A stretch of 64,000 bases of DNA from Moringa oleifera (lineage: Eukaryota; Streptophyta; Magnoliopsida; Brassicales; Moringaceae). The notes below the pieces were generated by a model. It did not search any database and was not told the origin of the DNA. It saw only the letters and a list, made by a program, of their open reading frames with translations. Positions 50,580 through 60,747 of this stretch are shown piece by piece (within the stretch, counting starts at the first letter, position 1; each line of letters opens with the position of its first letter). The translations under genes and the position numbers were made by a program. Location of the stretch: the NCBI GenBank assembly GCA_021397835.1, contig JAJFZO010000065.1:248001-312000 (forward strand), read 5' to 3'.

Positions 50580-53500
50580 TTATATTATAAGAATTAGCAA
50601 TGTAACAAATGGCTGCAAATGCTTGTACATCAGTGGTGGAGTTCTTATGGGAACATGACTGCTTGGAGACCATCCGATGTACTCATTTAGCAAAGACAAC
50701 AGAGAGCAGTGCAGATCAGCTGCTAATGCCAAAGGTTTGCTTAGCAGATTCATGAAAAAATCAAAGGTACCATCCAATACATTTTGCATAGTCCGCTGCA
50801 TAGGATGGAATTTTAACTAGGAATTAATATTTCAAGAGAAATTCACTGATTAATGCCAGAAGTTAAACAAAATCATAAAACTTCATCTGCTAATTGGTAA
50901 AGGGTTCTCCTAATAAGTTCAGAATTTATATAGGGTATTAAGTTGATGCCACAAGATAGTTGCAAACTACAACTCAAAACACATAAAACCCATGATGCAT
51001 AAAATATAGATGGATTACCATAACTGTAAACTGGAATGCAAAGCTCGTATAAGAAACAAATGCAGGTTTATTTTCCAAAGGAAACAAGTACAGAAAATTA
51101 AAAAGATGAGAGAAGGGAAAATGGGATGTTCAGTAGAAATGTACCAGACAACCAATAAACAGAAAAGCAACTAAATTTTGACTTATATAAGGTCTTGTAA
51201 GCACACTTCATGCCAGTTATTAATACTTGAGTTGAACAGATAATCAAGTAATAATTTTACAAGAGATGATTCAGGAGAACTTTGAGAAAGGCTGCACAGG
51301 ATATGGAAATAATGAAGCATTACAAGCTTTATCAATCTGCTTCCACGGACAGGCTAAAATGTTAATGTAATGGCAGTTCAGATAATACATAAAATTGTCG
51401 TGTGAATTGTTCCTATTTGAACACGCAACTGTGTTAGCAAAATCTATCCAGCTTTTGTTATTATAAAAAGATTATCATTCTTGAAAGTTAGATGACAAGG
51501 GAGATAGGCATTGCAGACAGACAACATAGGCTTTACAAGGGAGTCGTTTCTTGTTCTAAATCCAATAGTAATGAACTACACGATTTGCATATATTATAAT
51601 CCACTACATCACAGCATCATAGAAATAATATAGAAATACAGCTAAGCAAAGAAGCAATTATATCAAAAAAATATTTTGTTCATCATGTTTCTTTTCACGA
51701 ATATATTGGAAGAATTTACTGGTAAACTCAGAATAGTACACCAAGTTAACCCGCAACACATTGAGAATAGCATGAAACCCATGCTTCTAAACAGAAAGCA
51801 TATTCTAGGATGAGAGCTGTTGTAGAAATTCTCACACCTTGGATTGAGTCAGCACCAGGCTCGTTAAGCCATAAGGTTTTACCTCGAGTTGAGGCTACCT
51901 CTAGGCATCAAGGCAAAATTTGCCACAAGTAAACACCAAAAAACCTCCTAAACTACCCAATGCAATCATCACATACTCTATATCTGATGATCAAGAGAAT
52001 TTACACATTGAAGGCAAACAAAAAGGTCAATAGCACTTGATAGTAAAGAAAATGCCACCACGTAGAACCATTTATTTCATTAAAACAACTAGAAAATCTT
52101 ATGCTCTTGAGTATATGTTTTTGATGATAGATCTGCCAGCAAGATTCAGAAGATTAAGACTTACAAGGTAAATTCTGATTGCGTCAAGAAGCTTAGAATG
52201 AAAGTATATCTCTGCATCTTCAGGTGAAGTAACAGACCTGGAGCATAGGTCTGAAGCCCAAATTTCTGAAATAACATTCAGAAATTCCCTTTCAGTATCC
52301 GAGTCATCAATCGAAACTGTATCCAGAACTCCTTCACTATCCCCTGCCAGAGAAATATCTGGAGCAGAACTCATTCCACCTATGATGACATCTGTGTCCT
52401 CATTCATTACATCCTTCTTACATTTCTTTATGCTTTCACTACTATGCTCCAGAACACTTGCCAAATCTGCTTTTCTCTTAGTGCATGGGGCAAGGATTCT
52501 ATTATGGCCACTTACGGAAGAAAGTAATGTCAATAAAACTTGGAAATCAGGGAGCAAAATTCGTGCTTCATTCTGAATTTCTTGCTTAAGGGATTCCCAA
52601 CTGTGCATCATTTTATTACTAGAAGAAGATTGACAGTTTAGAGCAGTAGTGAAAGAATCCAACAACTTCAGTGACTCCAAAAGAAGCCTCAAGGTTCCAT
52701 GCTTTACAAGAAAATCAGAGTGAAGCAACCCCTTATTGATTACTGATCTGTTAAATGGACGAGGACATATGCATTTCATAATATTCTGCACATCGATACT
52801 ATGGAAGGAAGACACATCATGGAACTGAGAACCAAGAAAGTCAAATGGACAACCCATGCCTACTGATGAAACCAAGTTTGCTGCCAAGGAAACAGTAGAA
52901 AACCTGCAAATATTTTAGTCACCATGCAACATGCAGAACCAAATAAGATGATTATAAATCAAATAAGAAAAAAAGATAAAAGCAAATTACATGAAACATG
53001 CAGCGATATTTAGAAAGCTGACCAGGTTGGTGATGCATAATCATCAAGATTGTAAGGGAACTCATCCATGTATGCTGAACCTAATGATGGATTCCCCCTA
53101 AGAATAGCCAAAAGCAAGTCTCTGTGACAACCAATCTCTGTTGCTTTTAGCTTCTTCATGAGGCCCAGTAATCTATTCGGATTACCTCTTAATGGATTTG
53201 GATGTCTCTTTGAATCTGGCATTAACCCATTAGAAGGGTCTGTACAAACCATAACTAGAAGATTGTGTGCCAATTCTCCAGCAGGCCCACCATCCTCCCT
53301 TGAAGATATCCAAGCTAGCTGTTCCAAAGTGACACTTCCAAAGAGAACACTCCGGAGTCCAGGAGGTACCAGTGACTCTTCAGTAAGAACCTTATCCCTC
53401 AATGTAGATAAAACATGAATAACAGTCTCATCATCATCATTGTGAAGCCCACGGAGGACACCAGAATACATTTCCTTCTGCTGCAGGACCCACCTCAACA

Positions 53501-54497
53501 ATCCCGGTTTTCCAACTTCCAAAAATGACATTGCAAATCTAACAAAAGCGTTCCTTGTTGAATGCTTCCCTTTCCTGTCCGCCTGCTTTCGTTTAAACTC
53601 TGCAAGCTTGGAAAACCGAGGAATTTTGAAATCAAATTTCTTGGCAACCTCAAAGGCCAAGCCTGAACCACGCTTAACAATTGAAGCCAATAAAAGAAGT
53701 GCAGAATTTTGTCGCTTTCCTTCTTTACTGTTCAATTCCTTGTAAATATCATCCAACTTCTCTTCAACTAGCAAACGAGCAAACTTATCAATAGCCCTAC
53801 TAACACCAATTCTCTCCCTATCATTCTGCTTATGTATTCCATCTGGGTGACTCAAAATAACAGAAATTAGCGAAAATATACACGATATTCCAACTTTCCC
53901 TTGTTGAAGCTTCCAAGCTTGTAGAAGCTCAGTGAATGTAGATGAAGTCTGCACATATACATGGAGCAGTTCGGCTCCAGTTTCACCTCTGAGTAATTTA
54001 ATGAACTCTTTTGTAGCATCAGAACATATCTTAATCTCAATGGAGTTAATATTATGCAATAATTCTCTAATTTTAGCTTCATAGGATGCTTGGAGGATGA
54101 GCTTTGGAACTTCTTCCCCCTCAGACTCACTCTCGTCGTCATCATTCACCATGACTACAAAATTTGAACAATTAAGGTAATTAAGGAAATTAGCTCCTCT
54201 CCAAACTATGACATATTGATGGATCTCATTTACAGGGTAAGGTAGCATAAAAATATGCAAAACCAACGAAAGAAAAAATGCTAAGGTTCTACCATTGAGG
54301 AAATAATAAAAATTCGCATCTAAAACATTTTCAATAACAGCCCCAACTTCTTGGATTGACGCAGCAACCAAACCCCCACCCTCCCTTCCAGGAAAATAAA
54401 ACGAAACAGAAAAGGAAACCAAAAAAAAAAACGTTTTTTTTTTCTTCGTGCACATAGGTATACCTTGGCCATCGGACGCCGACCTCGGTTCCTCCAT
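50580..54497 (-). CDS. URB1: URB1 (nucleolar pre-ribosomal-associated protein 1), N-terminal part only
   Basis: Four exons: 54464-54497, 53023-54154, 52165-52903 and 50580-50795, giving 706 aa. It begins MEEPRSASDGQ, then an acidic DDDESESEGEEVPK. The Npa1-type N-terminal domain follows (YEAKIRELLHNINSIEIK, GKVGISCIFSLISVILSHPD, IVKRGSGLAFEVAKKFDF, RNAFVRFAMSFLEVGKPGLL, MDEFPYNLDDYASPTW). The last exon reads GTFDFFMNLLSKPLALAADL and MYKHLQPFVTLLI, then hits TAA. Plant URB1 proteins are over 2,000 aa; the whole remainder, including the C-terminal domain, is missing, and no further exon lies leftward to 48100. URB1 acts in 60S ribosome assembly in the nucleolus. This copy is a truncated gene or pseudogene. 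What remains has no frameshift, so the truncation is probably recent. The intron before the last exon is 1.37 kb. Confidence 0.85.
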
Positions 54498-55052
54498 TAA
54501 AGAGTAAATCAAGAGCTTCTTCTTTGCTGTATATGGGTTTAGGCGAAGTTAGGGCTTAAGCTCACCAGGGTTTTGTGGGACTTTTTATTTTTGTTCATAG
54601 GGGCCAGGGGGTTTCAGTCCGACAAAATCCTGTTGAGTATAGAGTCCTACTGTTTCCGGTTAGTCTCAAGTCCTGAAATCCACACGCTTGCTCGGCCCAT
54701 CATAGACAACCCAAAATCCAAAACCGACTTGCCCAATCACAAAAGCCCAACTGACACGAGAACCCGTCGTGTATTGTCAGTCCACGTGTCACTCCGTAGA
54801 CGTTTCTCTATAAAAGCCAACCCTAACCCGGAGTCTCTCCCTCTTTCTTCCTCACAAGTAGCTCCATAGCCCTTATCTGGGATTAGGGTCTCTGTCCAAT
54901 CACTCTCCCTTGTTTTTCTTGGATTTTTTTTTTAACCTTTTATCAGATCCCTTCCTCTTTATCCATACCCACCAAATCCCTTCTCTGAATAACGTTTTCC
55001 ATATATTGTTTTACCTCTGCCCAGTCGCTCTCTTTTCTAGAGTTTCTCGACC
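54498..55052. promoter_or_regulatory. Divergent promoter between URB1 and RBP45/47
   Basis: 555 bp between two start codons pointing away from each other. It includes a pyrimidine-rich leader before the RBP start (CTCTCCCTCTTTCTTCCTC near 54835). TATAAAAGCC at about 54812 is a TATA-type element about 240 bp upstream of the RBP ATG. Confidence 0.6.
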
Positions 55053-55382
55053 ATGATGCAGCAACCGGCGGCAGCGGCAGGAGTGGTCCCGCCCCAGACG
55101 ATGCCTTCCGATCAGCAGGCTCAGCAGCAGCAGTACCAACAACCTGCGCCGCAGCAGCAGTGGATGATGATGCCGCAGCAGCAGCAGCCAGTCGCACCTT
55201 CCGCTGGGTGGACCCAGCAGGCTGTCCCACGCCCAACTCAGCAAGGGCAGGTTCAGGTGCAAGCACAGCAGCAGTACGCCGCTGGACAGAATGCTGGTGA
55301 GATCCGCTCCCTGTGGATTGGGGACCTGCAGCCCTGGATGGACGAGAACTACCTTATCAGCATCTTTAGTCACACTGGAGAG
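55053..55382 (+). CDS. RBP45: RBP45/RBP47-type RNA-binding protein, first exon only
   Basis: One open exon of 110 codons ends in a proper donor (GGAGAG|GTAATA). The N-terminal Gln-rich region (QQQQYQQPAPQQQWMMMPQQ) and the start of RRM1 (IRSLWIGDLQPWMDENYLI then FSHTGE) identify the oligouridylate/poly(A)-binding RBP45/47 family, nuclear hnRNP-like proteins with three RRMs. The expected second exon (RNP1 of RRM1, AKVIRNK-like) and the other RRMs do not occur downstream on the plus strand. Instead the intron runs into an inverted NEPRO gene copy from about 55.7 kb. Read-through would end soon after ELT at a TGA (55413). It is therefore a 5' fragment with its promoter. Confidence 0.85.
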
Positions 55383-55726
55383 GTAATACACACACATGAA
55401 TTCGAGCTTACATGATGTTGATCCTTTTATGTGATATCCTTTTATCTTATTTTCAGATAATTGTTTACTAAATATGCTTATTGTTTGATCGGTAATTTCG
55501 TAGTTCTTGAGTGTTTTTTTTAATGCATGGTTTTGTATGGTGAAAAATTTTAAAATTTATTCTTAGTGATAATTTAAATATTTATTTAGATTAAATATCA
55601 GTATCCAAGGATGGAACCACCAGTTAGACCAAGTAGACCAATAGACTTTTGTAAAACCAACTCAACCTGGCCACTGCTTTACAAAGTTTAACTCCTATAT
55701 AATCATTAGAACAGAGTTGAACTTAC

Positions 55727-57340
55727 TTGTTGAACCAAAACTCGGAGACGTGCAAGCAAAGCCAAAACGGTCAGAGAGAACCCCATGAAAAATGACCGAG
55801 CAAGCAAAGTACATACTTCGCTGTAGAATAATCAAGGATGAAAGTTTATGCTGAAGGGTTAAAAATTATATGAAGCAATCTCAATGATCTAAAGCTATGT
55901 TAGCAGGAAAATACCTAGCTGCCTTCAACATGGGCTCAACCATCTGCAACAAAAACACAGCATTTATGTTACAATTATACAGGAGGGTCAAGCAGATAAG
56001 TCAAGCTAGATCATCCTAGCAGTCTCCACAATATGACTGCCTAGATGTTAACATGAATAAACTAGAAATTCCTTGAAGTCTACAGGAAAATGCACACTTT
56101 ATAGTGCACAGAAAAATCAAATTATAGAACTTCTTTCCATGACATTGCACAATTTTTTGAATTAAAATGGTTAGTACTGGATAACCAAACAAGGTAATAA
56201 ACTTGTCCCCTTAGCAGAATCGGATCAACATCACATTCCCGAGTGGGAAACCCAAATAGAAACAAAAGATTTTGGCTTTCGATAAAGACATAGTAGGATA
56301 TTCAAATAAGTTAATTGACTGTCAAACTCAGATTCACAGTCAAGCCGTCTAAATGAAAAATTTTGATGCAAGCTTCAGTACCTCAGCAGAATAGATAGCC
56401 CTGCTTTTCAAAATCTCACACTAAAATTTCAGCACCTTGTCCAAGGAGTGGCTCAATTTATCCTGAAATAAATACTACTACGTGCTCTTACCCTAAGAAC
56501 ACAACTCAAAAGATTTCTCATTTTCAACTTCCAACTCTTATCTTTATTGCTATGAGCTCAATGATACTTGAACAGAATTATTTTTAATTCATCACACATT
56601 TAGAGCACATGAAAGTGCTCCGCAAGGCTTTATGATACATCCGAAAAACATAAAAGTCAGTAACTGATGCACAACTAATGTAATATGCAAATAAACGTGT
56701 ACAAAGACTCAAAAACAACCACACAACATAATCCTATATTAATGTTTCCAAATGTAAAAATATAAAATGTAACCAGAGTTCTGCATAAGGAACAAGTTCC
56801 ACCGCAAAAGGTCCCATGCAATTGTTAATAATATTGTTTCTGATCCAAACAATATTAAGCCATCCACCTAATACCATCCCTGGGCCCAAGAGATAAGTGA
56901 TAGAAAGAACAGAAACAATAAGAGAAGAAAAATGCACAAGGGACTGAAAATAAGAAGATGCTAGTTGCTTGATTAAAAGGGAATTTTTACTATTTACACA
57001 AAAGCAGCAGTCACAAGGACACGTAAGGGCAAAAACACACATAAGAAAAAGGACCGAAAAATGCACTACAATGGATGTCTAACTTTCACGCAAAAGCAGC
57101 AGTCTTCGCATGATCGGGAAGATTTGTCTTTCCTCAATTTTAACAAAAAGAAAGTGAAGCATATAGATAAAGGATCAAAACCCAAATTTTCGTTACCTTT
57201 AGAAGATACTGAAAATAGGAGCATCTCCTGTGTTGATTCTTGTTCTTGTACACGACTCTCTCAAAAACGCCACACTCCACCTGAAGCTGACCCAGTAGAG
57301 CCTTCAACTTCTCCTCCAGAGTCTCAAATTGCGTATCCAT
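55727..57340 (-). pseudogene. NEPRO-domain gene, left inverted-repeat copy, internally deleted
   Basis: Exon 1 (57197-57340) begins MDTQFETLEEKLKALLGQLQ and continues ECGVFERVVYKNKNQHRR. Exons 4 (55915-55943, MVEPMLKAA) and 5 (55727-55820, LLARSFFMGFSLTVLALLAR then LRVLVQQ) are also present. Exons 2 and 3, seen in the right-hand copy, are missing because 854 bp is deleted at about 56936/56937. Exon 1 and exon 4 are both in phase 0, so a spliced 1-4-5 message would keep frame but lack the middle of the domain. No exon after exon 5 is found before the RBP45 exon. NEPRO-domain proteins (DUF4477; nucleolus and neural progenitor protein) are nucleolar; their plant role is poorly known. Confidence 0.75.
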
Positions 57341-58297
57341 GCTCTATCATCCAAGCAAAGGGAAAAGAAAAAAAAAAAAAGCGGGAGAAATCCCTTAGGA
57401 GAAAAAACTTAAAAGAGAAAGTAAAACGGGTGGTTTCTCGCACTACGACCAGTATCAGAAAGAAGACAGACGAGGAAAAGAAGAACTCCAAAAACCCCAG
57501 GGTTTAAGATTTTAATTATCGGGCCATATGGGCTTTGAACTCAGCAAAGCATACTTCGAAGTTGAAAACAATGCGTTGGACAGCCAGACTAATTAAGCCC
57601 ATGAGCTCACTTTGTGAACTGTCTCAAGCTGTTTTTTAAAATAAATTTTAAATAAATATTTAAAAAATTATAAAGTAACCTTGGAAAATATTTTTTCTTA
57701 AACAACTCTAAAAAGAGTATGATTTATGAAAAATAATACAATTAAAATTTAAATTAAATTATTGTAAAAAAATTATGTGTATTTTTGTCATTAAAATATT
57801 TTTAAAAATAATTTGAATAAATTTTAAATAATTTTTAACTTATAAATTATTTATTATAAAATTTTAATTTTTTACTAATAAATATTTATTGAGAAATATT
57901 TTTTGCATTTAAAAATTTTAAAATTTTTTGTTATGGTAATTTGAATATTTTTTTATATTTTATAAATAATTTCACTCAAAATTTATAGTACAAAATTCTC
58001 AATTCTCAATTTGAATATTTTTTATTTTTCATTTTTTCAACAAAATTTAATTTAACTGTTTCTCATTTATCAAGTTCGGATTTGTTTTAAAATTTATGGT
58101 AAAAATTGTGAGAGAAAGTATTTTTTAGAGTTTTAAATGATATTTATTTAAAATTATATTATTGTTCTTTTAACCAAAAATTTGTATTTTTAAATTAATT
58201 TGATATACAAAATATTGATTTACTTTAAAATAAATTTTGTTTTTAAATTTTTTAAAAAATAATTATTTAAATTAAAGATTTTATATAATAAATTTTA
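55900..58297. repeat. Left arm of a large inverted repeat
   Basis: Reverse-complementary to 60748-64000. Paired positions sum to about 119045-119046 from 58297 to about 56936, and to about 119900 from there to 55900. The 854 difference is a single deletion in this arm. The arms look about 97% or more alike by eye, with a few substitutions, such as an Ile/Val change in NEPRO exon 1. The match at the 55900 end stops only because the window ends, so the arm may run to about 55.6 kb. It ends at 58297 in A/T-rich DNA. Confidence 0.92.
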
Positions 58298-58340
58298 ACA
58301 TAAAATTTTTATTAATCTAAATAAATATTTAAATTATCAC

Positions 58341-60742
58341 TGTTTCAGAAGCATTTTCAATGCTGTCTTCTAGGGGCAAGTCAGAGGCATCATCCATGAA
58401 ATCGTATTCTGCAGAGACCTTGCCAGCTAAAGCCTTCAAAGCATTGCCACTAACAGAAGGCCAACCACTGGCTGTGTACATCTCAGTAGGCAATGGACAA
58501 CTGAGACAATTTAGCCTATGCAGCTTAATACTTCGATATTTTGTAGGAGCTTTCTTGCCTTCTTTAATGACCTTATCTACATTGGGAACTTTGAAAATTC
58601 TCTCAATTGGGAGACTCTGAATACCATCCTTGCTGCGATGAGAAATAACTGAATTCAAATATTTGAAAATTCATTGGGCCTTATTTGAAGTATCTAAAAC
58701 CAGGAGCTCTTATTTCATGCTTTCAGTGCATTTGAATGGTAAAAGATGATTCTGTAGATGTGATTATAAGAGCTGGAATTAGTTTTCTTTGTGAAGATAG
58801 CAAATAAAATCCATCTCATCTGTCCATCGGTGCTACTATCATAGCAAAATAATAGATAAACTTTATGTACTGGGTACCTTTCAGAATACCACGGCACAAA
58901 AGTACCATCAATATACCTTCACTTTCATGCCACCAATGAGGCAAAAATGAAATTGCACAACCATACTTAAATTAGAAATCTACCTGTTAAGGATGCCACC
59001 GAAGAAGAGCTGGCGTAGTTGTGTATCACTTCCCACATTCATGTACTTGGCATCATGGCAATACTTAGTTGCCCAATTACGAAATTTGTTAGCAGCAACC
59101 TCTTGCTCTGCCTTGGCAATCTTCTCCACCTCAGCAAGATATTTTCGATCCACCAGCATCCCCTCAGCTTCCATTCCAACGAGAAGTTCACCAAATGGTT
59201 GCCAGTATTCCTTGTAGAAGTCAAACATGGACTTCCCAGAAACTGGCTTTCCATCAAGGCTCCATGACTTTCTTGAGAGTTTGCTTTTCAAGCTCTCATA
59301 AAGCTTAAATGTGCTTATGGCATCTAAAGCAGAGTAACCAATCCAAGATTTTCGTTCTTGTCGTTGCAGCTCTTCGACAGGAGCAATGGCGACTATTTTG
59401 CCTTCGGATCCATTTTTTTTCAATTTTTTCCTCCCAAAGATGGTTTTCATAGATATTTTACCAAACAGCTCAGCTTCCTTCCCCAACGTAGTCCCTGATA
59501 AAACCCGTTTGTCACTTGTAAGCGCTTCAAGTGAATATCCACCCTTTGTTCGTCTTGAAGAATCCCACAACCGTGCCATGTGCATTGTGTCAGCATGAAA
59601 ACCAGAGACTTTAAATCCATAATTCTCAATAATGTGGTTGTCAAAGCTGTAGTTGTGCCAAACCTACAGAAAGATCGGATCAATTTTCAAACATTTCATT
59701 TGCTCTGGACTAAGGGCACACTTTAGTTTATTTATAGCAGAAGCAAAACAAAACAGAAGAAACTGTCCAAACTATTTAAGTGATATTTGACCAATTTTGT
59801 TCATTAGCTCTGATAATAGTCACATGATCTCCACGCTTTGATCCCTAGAGAAACATGCTCAAAACCTCATCATCACAAATATTGTTGCAAGCCATTTCAG
59901 GACAGCTACCACTAACAGAATTCCAATACATGCAGTAATAGTCATGGAATAATAAAAAAAGTACTGAAGCCAATAGAGACTACGAAGTGCAAAGTGAAGG
60001 GGAGGGTGAGAAAGCTCACCTTTCTGATGGATGGGTCTTCAAAAAATGGAGCAAATTGGACCAAGAGGCCCCTGCCACCTCCATCAAGAACATCCACCCA
60101 GATGCAGGACTTCCCATTTCCAAAATCTGCTTGCGGTCCGGAATAAATACTGAAGCATATCAACTCTCCATGGTTGACAGGGGTTTCTTGCTTAACATCA
60201 ATCTTTGCTACCTGTAAATATGAGATAATCAACCAAACAGCATGATTAAGAAGTATGGGAAGGCCACTCAGAAATAAACAGATACTGAATGCATGGTCAT
60301 AAAAACTTAAACATATGAAGCATTTCCGTATTGTATGCATGATTATACAATAAAAACAGTAAGAAAAAAGTAAGTGAAGTAGATTACAGACCTCAGTATC
60401 ACATGCATGGACAAGATTCCTGTATTGACCTATGAGCAGTCCGACCACTTCTTTTGCAGCAGAAACATTATCGACAATAAGAACTTTACTGTATATGCTA
60501 CTAAGCTTCTCATGCAGTTCGTCCTGGCTTAAACCTTTTACCTCAGTAGCGATTTTGGCTTCATCTTTATCAACAAAACTAGCAACAGACTTTTTACTGC
60601 TCCTATACCACAGATTTATATCAGCATCTCTATCTCCATTAACATTAATACTAGTTTGTTTGTAATCCTCTGAAATCTTTTTTGGAGATGATCCGATAGA
60701 TCTGACATTCGTGATTGTGTCTTTTGAAGATAAGCATGTTTG
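58341..60742 (-). pseudogene. Organellar PolI-type DNA polymerase (POLIA/POLIB, POP) fragment: exonuclease region only
   Basis: Four exons: about 60392-60742, 60020-60211, 58984-59663 and 58341-58632, joining in frame. They give the 3'-5' exonuclease part of plant organellar DNA polymerase: Exo I DxE in LVHACDTEV, Exo II in VWHNYSFDNHII, and Exo III YxxxD in SWIGYSALDAISTFKLYESL. PFGELLVGMEAEGMLVDR, YMNVGSDTQLRQLFFGG and TASGWPSVSGNALKALAGKV follow. The gene's 5' exons and the whole polymerase domain (DYGQLELR-type motifs) are absent. Both ends stop just beyond splice sites, where the inverted-repeat arms begin. The intact protein replicates and repairs plastid and mitochondrial DNA. This internal fragment has no stop or frameshift within its exons, so it was cut recently or the assembly is broken. 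It may be listed elsewhere as a gene. Confidence 0.85.
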
Positions 60743-60747
60743 CTGTG

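Noticed and set aside
53867..54145. Second minus-strand frame in URB1
   Set aside because: Out-of-frame shadow of URB1 exon 2.
56734..57066. 110-codon minus-strand open frame (mirror 62963-63166)
   Set aside because: Intron sequence of NEPRO; in the left copy it spans the deletion join.
57061..57507. 148-codon plus-strand open frame (and its mirror at 61647-61985)
   Set aside because: Antisense to NEPRO exon 1 and leader. It appears twice only because of the inverted repeat.
59942..60448. 168-codon minus-strand open frame read as one protein
   Set aside because: It reads through an intron between two polymerase exons; splicing at 60392 and 60211 restores the conserved protein.
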